Source: Aporrectodea caliginosa
Lineage: Eukaryota; Annelida; Clitellata; Crassiclitellata; Lumbricidae
Reading direction: 5' to 3'
NCBI GenBank assembly: GCA_020284085.1
Contig: JACEVL010000059.1
Span: 358,501-422,500, forward strand
DNA: 64,000 nt
Part shown: in pieces, positions 10,801-21,972 of the stretch
Numbering within the stretch: position 1 is the first letter of the stretch
How the letters are laid out: each line of letters starts with the position of its first letter
Made by a program: the position numbers and the translations under genes
Notes under the pieces: generated by a model
What the model saw: only the letters and a program-made list of their open reading frames with translations
What the model was told of the DNA's origin: nothing
Databases searched by the model: none

Positions 10801-11560
10801 CATTTCGTCCTTCTATATTTTCCTCTCTTTATCGTCCGTTGCTTTCGCTTGTTTTCACTTACCCCATCTTCTCTGGACTTAAATTATTCTGACGCATAGC
10901 CACTTAACACTGTATTACAAGATTCTCATTTAGTTTCGTGCAGTTCATCGATTTCCAAAATGACCATTTACAATAAGAATTTAGCGTGTATGGACGGTTC
11001 TGCCGCCTTTATTATAGTAACCGTAAATTCCTTCAAAAGGTGTGTACTTAAGGCGTTGCGCTACCGTTGAGTACAATCGTCTGTTTAACATTAAACCTTT
11101 CAAAATGAGGAATTATTGAGAATTAGGAAACCTAAAATTCTTCTGTCACAATATAAATAAATTCGTGGATTAATTCACTCATTAATTCGTAAAAGATTAA
11201 AGCATTTATTGTGTTGTTCGTTCAAATAAGCGCCAACAGACTTTCGAAACAGTTTAATAATCGCACGAACACTCAGTGTGAGATACTAGTTAAATATTAA
11301 ATACGATGTAGATAGTGTTACAACAGTTTAAAATATTTGCATTAATATTTAAAATGGTAATTTAAAAATGTAAAAGGACCTATTGAAATAGTATTTAAAT
11401 AGTATGTACCTATTCACTATTTATTAAAAAGTAAATGGGAAATAACTCATAGAATAAATTTAAGTTCTATCCAATGCTACAATGGAGATATTATTTACTA
11501 TTAATTTTATTAATGCACAAAATATTCAACCAAACAACTAATTAAATTAATTCAACTGCC
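10800..11560. other. AT-rich spacer
   Basis: No gene recognised. A weak minus-strand module (ACACACCTTTTGAA at 11045, TATAATAAAG 29 bases on) is the only pattern noted. Confidence 0.4.
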
Positions 11561-11561
11561 G

Positions 11562-11601
11562 CATTTAAATAGTGGTTTGAAATTTCTTTAAAAGGGTGTC
11601 T
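11562..11601 (-). promoter_or_regulatory. PSE/TATA-like module
   Basis: Minus strand AGACACCCTTTTAA, 16 bases, then TATTTAAATG. The spacer has no similarity to other sites. Confidence 0.45.
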
Positions 11602-11924
11602 ATCCCATGAAACTTTTGAACGGATGCCCTTACTTAAAGTTAACCAGAACTACTTAACTGAAAGTTGATACAGTAGGGAATTGCGGGCTTTTAAAACAAT
11701 TATGTATAACTGAAACCGATAATGGCTAAATAGTTTTTGAAAAGTCAACTAGGTATCTGCAATAGTCCACAACTATGTACCATTTTAAATACTATTTCAG
11801 TAGTTCGCGGAAGATACCATTTACTATTCTAGTTAAGTAGTCACTCTGAGTATTTATCCCAACACTGCATAAGCAATTGTACACGAACATACACGCACAC
11901 ATACACATGCGCAAACACACAGAT

Positions 11925-12035
<111 letters not shown>

Positions 12036-12164
12036 TAAGCATAATATGCACACATAAACGTTAAAGGGCAATACAGTCATATAATTGGCTAAACATGCAT
12101 GTAAATCAATTTTAATATATTTCGAGGAATTTAGGTGATCGAAAACGAAAAAGAGAAATAATTA

Positions 12165-12243
12165 ATAAATATTGACACCCGTCCTCCTGCAGTGGGAAAC
12201 TTCCTGCCGGTCTGTGACACTGAAAAGTTTGGGAAGCACTGAT
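12165..12243 (-). mobile_element. hAT-like element end (fragment)
   Basis: On the minus strand, CAGTGCTTCCCAAACTTTTC followed by a GACCGGCAGGAAG block resembles the termini of hAT superfamily elements, which often start CAGTGGTTCCCAAA. The opposite terminus was not found nearby. Confidence 0.4.
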
Positions 12244-12734
12244 GTATAGCGGTCTAAATATGTCCGTAGCAGCATAGACCGGCAAAGACATTGATTGCGA
12301 TTAAGCTGGACGTTGTTGCCGGTCGAAACCCGGGCGTACCCCGTGGACCGATCGGCGTCACCGTAATCGGTGTCAATAGATAGATTGGCCAGAGCAGACC
12401 GTCGCCTAGAATCAGGACGAGACGTATATTCAGCGAATGAGATAAGACAGACGGAGGAGCGCACCAAGCGGAGGAGGAGGAGGAAACGGTGTTACGAGGA
12501 TCATGGGAGGATGCGTTCTATGGGCAGATTCAGAAATCAAACGGTGTTTCGGAAAACCGGCTTCAGAAGAGCGGTCTTCTTGATTAAAAGTGGCTTTCAG
12601 ATGAGCTGTGTTTTTGATACAAAATTGGGTCGTCTCACAAAATGCATTCTTCTAGATTCGGATATGGTTTCAGAAGCGCTTTCTATGCATAATAACTTAA
12701 GTTTGCTTTTTAGAAATGTTTTGGTTGTACTATA

Positions 12735-12998
12735 GAGGTCTGCGGGTAGAGCATTTTTGCTACCGACCCGTACCCGTAACACACGACCGCTACCCGTACC
12801 CGTACCCGACCCGTAGTCAAAATTACTACCCAACCCGACCCGTACCCGCGGGTATACCCGTACCCGTCACACAATTAATAGGCCTTACCATAATCCCAAC
12901 CGCTATCAGTCCAATAGTCTCACAAAGCATGTAGTAGTAATAATAATAGTCTGATAATAATGGTAATGATCACAGTAATAATAATAATAATAATAATG

Positions 12999-13061
<63 letters not shown>

Positions 13062-13565
13062 TTAATAATAATAATAATAATAACAGGGCCTAATCTTATT
13101 CATAATCATAATGAGAATGATAATGATGACAGTGACCGTGTTTCATGGATAATCGTGCTGCCCAACTGAATTTCTTAATGTTCGGAGTATGCCTTTTTTA
13201 GATTTATGGCCCAAAATGGAACGATTTACCAAAATTGGCGCAATATAAGAAGGCTATAGTAACACTCGATGCAGCTATGTCATACAGCATAATTTGATGC
13301 CAGCAAAACTCATAATTGACAATAATGAAATTATTGTCGTCGAACTTTCATATTTCCACGGCCGATTACAAAAGGGTACAGATGTGACGTTATATACCAC
13401 CGCTATTACATGCAACCCCAAAACTTCAGTTCGGTACGGGTAAAACCGGGTATACCAGTACCCGTAATGCTCCTACCCGTACCCGACCCGACCCGTCAAA
13501 TGTCTACCCGATCCGTACCCTACCCGCGGGTACGGGTCGGGTACGGGTAAACCCGAAGACCCCTA
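12735..13565. mobile_element. TACCCG-rich non-autonomous DNA element
   Basis: Ends are inverted: TAGAGGTCTGCGGGT on the left and, read from the right on the minus strand, TAGGGGTCTTCGGGT. TA lies next to both ends (TATA on each side), as expected for a TA-targeting element. Just inside each end are long runs of TACCCG/ACCCGT with pieces in both orientations (12770-12870, 13435-13555). The middle holds an AAT microsatellite (12975-13083). No transposase. A related left end occurs at 23742. Confidence 0.65.
12975..13083. repeat. (AAT)n microsatellite inside the TACCCG element
   Basis: About 110 bp of AAT units with one ATT variant. Confidence 0.95.
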
Positions 13566-13569
13566 TAAT

Positions 13570-14020
13570 GTACTATCTGCAGTTTTAGGCTCCATTTAGA
13601 CTGCCTTAACTTGTTCACTGGTCATCGTACATTTGTATAATGTTATAAGTGGCTCCATTATTTTGTCCATTTGATTTGTATGTAGTTATGGCGAGGTCAA
13701 TAAATGAATAAACGAACTAATGAATGAATAAATAAATAAATAAATAAATAAGCCAAAATTAATCAACTAATTAATTAACCAATTAATTAGTGAACCTGCA
13801 TTGCTTGCAAACTGAAGGATGTTCTGTCCTTAAACACGTTTCAGCATTGTTTACTTTGGAAGTTCGCTTAGATTGGCGCTTAGATTGGCGCTATACAAAT
13901 TTGCATTAAAAATAACAGGTAGATTATGTTTTGAGTTTAAACGCTTGCATCTGACGTCGGCAATGACGCAATTCATTTAAATATCTATCACACATTCAAC
14001 TCTAACAATCACTGTTGCCC
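13570..14020. other. No gene; short AAAT run
   Basis: Includes AATAAATGAATAAACG and an AAAT microsatellite (13728-13750) that look like the end of an old retroposon; nothing further recognised. Confidence 0.4.
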
Positions 14021-14028
14021 CTGAGATT

Positions 14029-14120
14029 AGACACCTTTACAGCAGTGTCTTCCGTTGTTATATAGGAATAACTTTCGAACTGTTAGACCTCTTTAAAGTA
14101 ATTTATGAATATTTATAATG
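14029..14120 (+). promoter_or_regulatory. Two PSE/TATA-like modules in series
   Basis: AGACACCTTTACAG at 14029 with TATATAGG 30 bases on, then AGACCTCTTTAAAG at 14085 with TATAATG 29 bases on. The two start 56 bases apart on the same strand. Confidence 0.5.
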
Positions 14121-14264
14121 TCCGGCGTCCGCGCTGAGAATGTTTGTGAATCCCTTTGTCACTAGTAATTTTTACTCAAAAGCTCATTAAATTTTATTCA
14201 ACCATAATTTGTTTCAATAAATATCATAAATATAATTAACTGAATGCATTTTTTATGTAATTAA

Positions 14265-15210
14265 CCCTCGGGCTACCAGGGGGGGTTGCCACCCCTAGGT
14301 TTTTTCATCTCAAACTTTTTCCGTATAGAATAAAAATTTGACCTTTTAGGTAGCTGTAGGGGGTTCATTTACACACGTTTTGAGGTAAAATGTGAGATGA
14401 TATCTCATACCGTTCAAAAGTTATACCCAATATACCCGAGGCACCAGGGGGTGGATACCAACCCCCTAGATTTTCAACTATATCTTATCCGTCATTTAAT
14501 ATTAAGAGAAACAAATTATACCATTCTATAGAGGGAATGTGGGGCTACATTTCTATGGTCACTGAGTTGACCTGAGACAACTGGAAGTCCTCAAAATAAA
14601 TAATAATACGCGTAACACGCGTGGAAAATGGCTGAATGGAAGCACTCCTGTCTGTAGCGTATTCATTTGTCTTCCTGGAAGAGAAACAAAGATACCATTC
14701 TTTAGAGGGAATGTAGGGCTTCATTTTCATACCAACATCTTTGTTTTTGAATACCGGAAGTGATCAAAATAAATAATAATACGCGTAATCTGTGTGAAAA
14801 TGGCTGAATACAGCATTACAACGTAAACCGATATATATGTATGGATATATATGTATGGATGTATATTTATACTATATAAACATGTGTAGGGATGATTGTT
14901 TGTATCTTTTATACATAGATTAGTTTCAAAACACACATAATCTTATATTTGTTTATCGAAAAAGTACAAAATGTACGCAATAATATACAATATTGCTAAT
15001 TAATGGGTTCCGTTGTTAAAAGTGATGTAATTTCGAGGCGCATTCACATAATGTACAACTAAATATACCATTCTGTGCAGAAATGAATGCTGAATCCATT
15101 GCTATATTACAAGTTATGATATGTAAAACCAAACACGAAATCCAGAGGGGTTGGTAACCACCCACCCTCTTGGTAGCCAGTGTTACAAAAAAAGCTTGGT
15201 AGCCCTAGGG
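14265..15210. mobile_element. piggyBac-like non-autonomous element, 946 bp
   Basis: Flanked by TTAA on both sides (14261-14264, 15211-15214). Terminal inverted repeats read CCCTCGGGCTACCA on the left and CCCTAGGGCTACCA from the right. TTAA target duplications and CCC-starting ends are the mark of the piggyBac superfamily. Inside are repeated GGGGGTTG..CCACCCC pieces and a direct repeat of about 120 bp (14520-14640, 14693-14815, sharing AATAAATAATAATACGCG). No transposase domain is recognisable in its short frames. Confidence 0.75.
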
Positions 15211-15214
15211 TTAA

Positions 15215-15884
15215 GTTGCGATATTTTCTTACCATCTCAAATTCCGACTAACGTAATAAATATGAAAAACTATGCATTAATAAATAAAAAATATTTAAGA
15301 TACCACTCTTATCATAAATCAATCAATATACATAAAGAAAATACGGAAAATAAATTAATGGACCCTCTTGTAAAATCTAAATAAACAAATAAAACTATTT
15401 AGGCAAACACTGTCACCGTAAATTAATAAATAAACGTTAAAGAAAATACGAAAAAATGAATAAATATCCCCTTTTTTGAGTTACCAATTCGCGCCACTGC
15501 TTTTCCGTTAATTTATAGAGCGCCACCACCCTCGGGTAGTTACACCACTAGGGCCGTGGTCGGACCGATTGGTGGTTTGACAGGTCGTGGGGGACAGAAC
15601 CCCTTTGGGGAGAAATAATATTTTGGTAAGTTTGATTAAATACGCACTAATACGATTTCGTTCCATCTACGCTTTTAACAAAAACATTTGCTAAGCGAAT
15701 CAAAGGCTTCAAGACACCTGTCCGATGCACTGGTTCCCTCCGTCGGTGAAAGAACGAGACAATAGCACCGCGTCGGATAGGATTCTTGGTTAGCGTTACT
15801 AGACATGTATGCGATGGACGGACGTTTGGATTTCTTGTTGTATTATAAATCTCTAATAATAGCAAATAACGCGAATAATTTGTT
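15215..15884. other. AT-rich spacer
   Basis: No gene recognised. The 72-codon minus-strand frame at 15647-15865 has no family motif. Confidence 0.4.
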
Positions 15885-15975
15885 CAACACCTTTCTTAAG
15901 TTATTCTATAGTCTATAAGTAAATGAAATTTAGTAGTTTAGACACCCCCGTAAAAGTCTAACTATTTCTATAAAT
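15885..15975 (+). promoter_or_regulatory. Two PSE/TATA-like modules in series
   Basis: CAACACCTTTCTTA at 15885 with TATAAGT 29 bases on, and AGACACCCCCGTAA at 15940 with TATAAAT 29 bases on. Both motifs deviate from consensus; spacing holds. Confidence 0.4.
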
Positions 15976-15999
15976 TCGAAGACAATCGTAGTTACCTTA

Positions 16000-16529
16000 G
16001 ATCTTACTAAAATCTGTAAATTTTTGATTGGTCTTTTACTAAAACATTGTTATTATGCAATTATATACTGTGTTGCAATGTAAAAGAGTACTTTTAACAA
16101 TTATAATACATGTATGCTTTGTTGGTTAATGGAATTTTATTATGTGTGTTAGATACATGAACAGTTTAAAAGAATACTTTAAACAATTATAATACATGTA
16201 TACTTCTTTGGATAATGAACATTTTTATTATAGTGTTTTTTGTAAGATACATGAACAGTTTAAAAGAATACCTTAATCAATTATAATACATATATGCTTT
16301 GTTAGTTAATGAAATTTGTCAGTACATAATTATCATTGACAGTATGAGATGAGCTACTTTATGTTGCAAAAATATTGAATATTAGTGAAATTGTAAAGCT
16401 TCGTCTGACACCTTTGATGGTGTCGTTCGGATGCTATAAGTTTCTGGTTATGATTGTATTGTATATTTTCTGCATTGTCGTCAACGGCCTTTGATGTCAT
16501 AAGACGACGTTAAACTGTGGTTATAATAA
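16000..16529 (+). mobile_element. I-type LINE 3' UTR insertion, 530 bp
   Basis: Flanked by the 10-bp direct repeat AGTTACCTTA (15990-15999, 16530-16539), a target-site duplication from reverse transcription at a nick. Contains three diverged tandem units of about 85 bp (AACAATTATAATACATGTAT..GATACATGAACAGTTTAAAAG), the module TGACACCTTTGATG (16406) with TATAAG 29 bases on, and the hairpin GTCGTC/GACGAC (16477-16482, 16503-16508) then GTTAAAC. Sister copies at 18959-19509 and 47735-48225. Confidence 0.85.
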
Positions 16530-17028
16530 AGTTACCTTAATAAGCGAGGTAGACAGCGAAAAAAATGTTACAATGAAAGACAAACAGAAATAATTTAACG
16601 AATTTCGAGCTTAAAGCTTCAGTTAGCATGTTCATTTGTGTCTATCTGGAGTTTCAGGTTAACGGTACGCATTGGGAGTGGATTGGAAGTAGTAGGCCTT
16701 TGACTGATTTTAAGGCTTTTGTTCTGTATAAGTAGTAGGGGTTGTAGAGGTGATGGAGGCAGCGGTCGTTGTGGGGGTGATCATGGTGGTCGTGGTCATT
16801 AGAGTGGCAATGATAATAACGATATCAGTCATATTAGCATTAGTGGTAATACTTGTAATAGTAGTAATAATAGTAATGATTAAAATAATGATGGTGATGA
16901 TTGTAATAAAGGTGATGCTGACGATGACGATGACGATGAAGTGACGATGATAATGATAATGATAATGATAATAAATAATAAATAATAATAATAATAATAA
17001 TAATAAAAATAATAAATAATAATTATAT
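16530..17028. other. Spacer with imperfect ATG/ATA repeats
   Basis: GAT/GAC and AAT-type repeats occupy 16860-17020. No gene recognised. Confidence 0.5.
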
Positions 17029-17066
17029 AGACACCTTTGAAATGCTATCATACAATTCTATATAAA
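17029..17066 (+). promoter_or_regulatory. PSE/TATA-like module
   Basis: AGACACCTTTGAAA, 16 bases, TATATAAAC. A clear example with a unique spacer; no hairpin was found downstream before the GA repeat. Confidence 0.5.
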
Positions 17067-17312
17067 CAATTTATTGTCATCTCCTTTCAAATATTGCGGG
17101 ATGATTGTCAGACAATTTAGAATAAAAAGACGAGGACCAAGAAAAATGATGAATGAAACAAGGCTTGCTTCACTATTTCTATCTGCTCCTCCTTCTCACA
17201 TTTTGTTCTTCCTCGTCCTCTTTTCTCTTCCTTCCCCTTCCTCCTCTTCGTCGTCCACTTGATCAGTTGTTCGGTGGAGCGTGTCGTTCATCTGCCTATA
17301 GCGTCTCTTCAA

Positions 17313-17505
<193 letters not shown>

Positions 17506-17509
17506 CAAT

Positions 17510-18080
17510 TGGTCGTCAGCAAACGATCAATTGTTTGACCTCACAAGATCTGGATCTGAGAGAGAGAGAAGAGAGGGTGTAGACGCTGTACGACCGTTAT
17601 AATACAGCGTACATTCTTCTATCTGGTTGGTTTCGATTAAACGCAACTGTTCTACGCTCAGACGAGACTACAACATTAGGCTAATGGTCTAAGCGTGTTA
17701 CTCGCAACAACCCACGACCGACCGACCGACCGACGGGCAAGGAGGCCTCGTCCCTCCGTCCGCCCCTTCCTCTCGGCTGCTGCCTCGTCGCCAAGGCCCC
17801 CTTGCTCTTATCGTCCTACGTGGGTGTCAAGACGATTCGGGACCCAGGCGAAAGTAGTTCCGAGGAAAACGGCGATCTCTTTTAAGTGAAAATTCGTTTC
17901 TTCGACACCTCTTTTTACGTTATCAATTCCTCCAGAGAACGCACTGTCATAAGAGAGACTCTGTAGTGGCGCTTGATAAATGTTTTGTTACATAATATTA
18001 TTCTCTCTCAGCGTTTACCTTTCGAAGGAATCGTCTTCAACACCGACCAAGGACGATAACAAAAAAGTAATGTCTGCTTT
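17510..18080. other. No recognised gene; L2-like tail trace
   Basis: CGAC repeats at 17700-17735 and an L2-like tail remnant GTAGTGGCGCTTGATAAATG near 17964. The 64-codon frame at 17695 has no recognisable features. Confidence 0.4.
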
Positions 18081-18084
18081 AATT

Positions 18085-18186
18085 CCGCCACTGTTCGTAC
18101 CCTGGCAGTGCCAGTTCCAAACCTAGAGAAAGCAGGAGGGCAACGCTAATCATCTTTGTTATGACAGTGTCGTTAAACAGCAAGTA
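18085..18186 (+). repeat. LINE-type 3' tail, hairpin form B
   Basis: CCGCCACTG..GGCAGTGCCAGTTCC..AGGAGGGC then AACGCT, a shortened loop, and AGTGTCGTTAAAC. The loop has lost one or two bases. Confidence 0.6.
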
Positions 18187-18270
18187 ACCTACATAGCGTT
18201 CACGGAAAATTGTTGACAATCGACGGATTTACTATAGGTACAAACAAGGCTATGAGAAATGATTGAAATA

Positions 18271-18432
18271 AAACACCTTTATAATAGAATATTTTGAAGC
18301 TATATATAAGTTTTAGTGGCAAATGATGACAATATGATGACGCTATGAATTCATTTCACTGCACTGTATATGTTTTAAATTGTCGTCAACGGCCTTTGAT
18401 GTCATATGACGACGTTAAACCTTGGAGAAATA
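18271..18432 (+). other. Full two-part unit: PSE/TATA-like module and hairpin
   Basis: AAACACCTTTATAA (18271), 16 bases, TATATATAAG (18301), about 70 bases of unique sequence, then GTCGTC (18382-18387), 20 loop bases, GACGAC (18408-18413), GTTAAAC and an AATAAA-rich end. If the module is a promoter, a transcript starting some 25 bases past the TATA would be about 100 nt and end with the hairpin. Alternatively this is a short diverged LINE end; no flanking duplication is obvious. Confidence 0.55.
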
Positions 18433-18436
18433 AAAT

Positions 18437-18635
18437 AAATAATGGCGCATTGGATAACATCTGGCAAAGAGAACGAGAGGTATCGAGTTCGAGCCCCCGT
18501 TGGGCGGATATGCTTTGTGTTTGCAGGCTGTCTGTTCTGTTAGTAGTTAAGATTTGTGTCTTGTGAATTGCATAATTGTACACTGTAACCGGTTGCGGTT
18601 TGCCAACCGGATTGTTGAATAAACGAAAATATATT
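18437..18635 (+). mobile_element. tRNA-Arg-like SINE, family E
   Basis: A box TGGCGCATTGGATAAC and B box GAGTTCGAGCCCC closely resemble tRNA-Arg. The body continues GCAGGCTGTCTG..TTAGTAGTTAAG and ends CCGGTTGCGG..CCAACCGG..GAATAAACGAAAATA. It follows immediately after the hairpin unit. A head-only copy is at 25985-26058 and a tail copy at 4934-5072. Confidence 0.75.
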
Positions 18636-18689
18636 ATGACAATTATATTTCTTTGGTGATTTATTATAGGAACCACCAAGGTTGTTGCA

Positions 18690-18832
18690 AAACACCTTTA
18701 TAACGTATACATCATACGCTATAATAATACCCTTCTGACGCTATTATTTCAAGCTGAGTGCTCTTTTGTGCTTCGAGTCGTCGTAACGATTTGTGATGTC
18801 ATAAGCCTACGCTAAAACTTGGAATAATAAAA
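18690..18832 (+). other. Two-part unit with decayed hairpin
   Basis: AAACACCTTTATAA, 16 bases, TATAATAAT, then about 60 bases to GTCGTCGTAACGATTTG..GATGTCATAAG and a degenerate CTAAAACTTGG end with AATAATAA. A copy is at 19883-20018. Confidence 0.5.
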
Positions 18833-18958
18833 AAACTTCACAACCGCTCGGACTCTGGCAGTGCCAGTCCCAAGCCCTAATTAAAGGGGGCGACGATAAA
18901 CAGATTTAAACAGAAACCAAGTAACTTTAAAGATCAGGATGCTGTAAATTTTATAACT

Positions 18959-19509
18959 TTAATTTTTTTTATTACTCAAATCTGTAAATATTTGATTGGT
19001 CTTTTACTAGTACATTTTTATTTTGCAATTATATACTGTGTTGCAATGTAAAAGAGTACTTTTAACAATTATAATACATGTATGCTTTGTTGGTTAATGG
19101 AATTTTTATTATGTATGTTAGATACATGAACAGTTTAAAAGAATAGGCCTACTTTAAACAATTATAATACATGTATACTTCTTTGGTTAATGAACATTTT
19201 TATTATAGTGATTTTGTAAGATACATGAACAGTTTAAAAGAATACCTTAATCAATTATAATACATGTATGCTCTGTTAGTCAATGAAATTTGTCAGTACA
19301 TAATAATTACACAGACAGTATGAGATGAACTACTTTATGTTACAAAAATATTGAATATTAGTGAACTTGTAAAGCTCCGTCTGACACCTTTAATGGTGTC
19401 GTTCGGATGCGATAAGTTTCTGGTTATGATTGTATTGTATATTTTCTGCATTGTCGTCAACGGCCTTTGATGTCATAAGACGACGTTAAACTGTGGTTAT
19501 AATAATAAG
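18959..19509 (+). mobile_element. I-type LINE 3' UTR insertion, 551 bp
   Basis: Flanked by the 11-bp direct repeat ATTTTATAACT (18948-18958, 19510-19520). The duplicated segment at 20.13 kb has the same flank without the insertion (CTTTATAACTGTG), i.e. an empty site. Content matches 16000-16529: three 85-bp units, module at 19382 (TATA reads GATAAG), hairpin GTCGTC/GACGAC (19453-19458, 19479-19484), GTTAAAC, AATAATAAG. Confidence 0.9.
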
Positions 19510-19775
19510 ATTTTATAACTGTGTTCATAAGATTTCCGCACAGCAAAGTGCGATTAGCAATTGGGCAATTGAGAACATACTTACCTTTTACTTACTTACT
19601 TGTCAACGTAAGTGTTAAAGAGTGCGTTGAAGGTTAGATGACAGAGCTTACAGTGGGTTTTTTTCAGACGTATACAAATGTTCTGCTCTGAATCTGATCC
19701 AATGTAATGATTTTTATAAAACCATCGACTGATTTACTATACGAACGAACAAGGCTATGAGTAAAGATTGATCTA

Positions 19776-19815
19776 AAACACCTTTATAACAGAATCTACC
19801 GAAGCTTTATATAAG
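19776..19815 (+). promoter_or_regulatory. PSE/TATA-like module
   Basis: AAACACCTTTATAA, then TTTATATAAG starting 30 bases from the first A. Related by duplication to 18271 and 21074: all follow an AACAAGGCTATGAG segment. Confidence 0.5.
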
Positions 19816-19882
19816 CTTCAGTTGCAAATGACGACAAGATTATCTTTGTTGATTTGTCATAGGAACCACCAAGGTTGTTGCT

Positions 19883-20018
19883 AAACATCTTTATAACGTA
19901 TCCATCATACGCTATAATAATACCCTTCTGACGCTGTTATTTCAAGATGTTAGGGTTCTTGTCCTTCGAGTCGTCGTAACGATTTGTGATGTCATAAGAC
20001 TACTAAACCTTGGAATAA
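19883..20018 (+). other. Two-part unit, duplicate of 18690
   Basis: AAACATCTTTATAA, 16 bases, TATAATAA, then the same GTCGTCGTAACG hairpin region and an ACTAAACCTTGG end. Part of a duplicated block (18640-18958 plus 19510-19720 against 19845-20345). Confidence 0.5.
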
Positions 20019-20039
20019 TATAAAAAACTCCACAACCGC

Positions 20040-20532
20040 TCGTACTCCGACAGTGCCAGTCTCAAGTCCTAATAAAGGAGGGCGACAATAAACTTATTTT
20101 GACAGAAACCAAAAACTTTCATGTCAGAATTCCATAAACTTTATAACTGTGTTCATAAAATTTCCGCAAACCAAAGTGCGATTAGCAATTGGTTAATAGA
20201 GAACATACTTACCTTTTACATAATTACTTGTCAGTGCAAGTGTTAAGAGTGCAATGGAGTTTAGATGACAGAGTTAACAGTGGTTTTTATAGGACGTATA
20301 CAAATGTTCTCCACCGAATCTGATTCCAATCTAATCTAATGATTTTTATAGCGCCACATTGTAATGCCAAAGACATAAGCTTATTCAGTCAATGGTTGCT
20401 TTGAGTCAGAAAACAATAAAATTCAGAAGCCATCGGAAAAGCCAGGTCGAAATTCCATAGAAAGTTATAGAGAGCCACTGTTAAATGGCTACTAGTCTGG
20501 TTTTTTTTGCTCGTTCCAGATTGCTGCATTTA
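20040..20532. other. Duplicated spacer, no gene
   Basis: 20130-20345 matches 19510-19735. Includes a decayed form B tail at 20035-20090. No coding sequence. Confidence 0.5.
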
Positions 20533-20570
20533 AGACACCTCTTTCAAGAAGCTTCATTATCCTATAAATA
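20533..20570 (+). promoter_or_regulatory. PSE/TATA-like module
   Basis: AGACACCTCTTTCA, 16 bases, TATAAATA. The spacer is unrelated to other sites. Confidence 0.45.
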
Positions 20571-20598
20571 CCGTGTCAAACCTCTAAATTAATATGGA

Positions 20599-20816
20599 GG
20601 ATCCTGAGTGGTCGAGTGGGATGGTAGCCTGCTCGCCGCGCCGGCGCCCCGGGTTCGCTTCCCGGTCGGGTCGGTTTATCAGAGATTAATTTCTCGGATC
20701 TTTACTGCGGGTGGCTCGGTCGCAATATAAACGTGGAGTACGAGGTTGCTTTCTGCCTCCGACACTAATCATCTTCGATATGAAAAAGTGTCGTTAAGCA
20801 GTAATACAACAACAAC
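20599..20816 (+). mobile_element. SINE family A: tRNA-Leu/Ser-like head with hairpin tail
   Basis: Head GATCCTGAGTGGTCGAGTGG matches tRNA-Leu/Ser (A box TGGCCGAGTGGG in sister copies) with B box GGTTCGCTTCC. After GTGGAGTACGAGG the tail is GACACT (20761-20766), 20 loop bases, AGTGTC (20787-20792), GTTAAGC. All six stem pairs are Watson-Crick. Same family at 62979-63197. Confidence 0.85.
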
Positions 20817-20889
20817 TAAATTAATATGTTTTCACATCTGACTATAATAGGAGTAACTAACAGTCCATTGTCAATGGAAGTAACGTCAA

Positions 20890-20995
20890 CTCTCCGACCT
20901 GTGGTAGTGTCAGTCCCAAGATTAGGGAAAGGAGGAGGGCAACACTAATAATCTTTGTTATGACACATTATTGTTAAAAAAAATAACTAGCCAGC
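20890..20995 (+). repeat. Decayed LINE-type tail, form B
   Basis: GTGTCAGTCCCAAG..AAAGGAGGAGGGCAACACTAATAATCTTTG; the 3' stem and GTTAAAC are eroded. Confidence 0.5.
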
Positions 20996-21073
20996 ATAAC
21001 GTATAATGAAATGGTTGACTTATTAGCGGATTGACTATAGGAACGAACAAGGCTATGCGTAATGATTGATTTT

Positions 21074-21110
21074 AAACACCTTTATAATAGACTTATCCGA
21101 AGCTATATTC
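21074..21110 (+). promoter_or_regulatory. PSE/TATA-like module
   Basis: AAACACCTTTATAA, 16 bases, TATATTC. Preceded by GGAACGAACAAGGCTATG as at 18.24 and 19.74 kb. Confidence 0.45.
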
Positions 21111-21114
21111 TGCA

Positions 21115-21700
21115 GAACGAGCACTTTCTAGGCTTCGTCTCACACGAAGTCACCTGAGGAATACTATGTCTGCAAAGCCTACTGAGAATATCTGCTAACA
21201 ATTAAAGTAGCAGCATTGGCTAAACTACTGAACAAAATGCTTAGCCAGTTTACAAAAACAGAAAGAAAAATTATTTTTAAAATGGATCTTGACTGGAAAA
21301 ATTAATTAGTTAGGCTACTTCTGAAAGAGCCGAAAGGCGGAGGATAAAGACGAAACCTGTTTATTTTTAAATAAAGCCTGGAATCTGTTGTGCTATTAGT
21401 CTGGTGATCTGGAAAAACAATTTCTACTTGAAGTTCTCATGACTATAATGTTCAGAAACAGTTGGAAAACAAGGGCGTGAAACTTGCTTCATTTGATATC
21501 AACTGCTACAATATGCGTTAGATTGTGATGCTCCCGGATCCGCTGGTTAAAAGTACATTTTAATAATGAGATTTCTGCCCTTAATCTAATCTAATCTAAT
21601 CCAATTACATATATAACGCCGTTGTTTCGTAATACCCAAGACATATACTATAGCAACGAGCAAGGCTCCAAGTATAATAGTCACTGTACGTCTGTGCCTT
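21115..21700. other. No recognised gene
   Basis: From about 21500 the sequence is paralogous to 25505 onward. Short AATCT repeats at 21588-21605. Confidence 0.45.
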
Positions 21701-21704
21701 AAAG

Positions 21705-21786
21705 CCAGGCAGTGCCAGTCCCAAGCCTGGATAAAGGAGGAGGGCGAAGCTAATGATTTCGTCATCGCACAGTGTCGTTAAACAGT
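21705..21786 (+). repeat. LINE-type 3' tail, form B
   Basis: GGCAGTGCCAGTCCCAAGCC..GAAGCTAATG..CACAGTGTCGTTAAAC; the loop is one base short. Confidence 0.6.
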
Positions 21787-21824
21787 AACTACTATAACTA
21801 CTCCTCTGGGTGATGTTTTATTTT

Positions 21825-21972
21825 AAACACCTTTTTAACGCAGTCACCTGGTGCTATATATATCCATCTGACGCCATTATTTCTAGGTGCTCTCTTAATT
21901 ACACAGCTCGAAATGTTGTTAACGGCCTCTAATATCAAAAGACGATGCTAACTAAACCTAAGAATAATAAAA
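21825..21972 (+). other. Two-part unit
   Basis: AAACACCTTTTTAA, 16 bases, TATATATATCC, then about 55 bases to a decayed hairpin (TTGTTAACGGCCTCTAATATC..AGACGATG) and AATAATAAA. A form B tail follows at 21990-22080. Confidence 0.5.

Noticed and set aside
20599..20680. Functional tRNA-Leu or tRNA-Ser gene
   Set aside because: The A and B boxes are good, but the sequence does not close an acceptor stem, recurs at six places and continues into SINE bodies.
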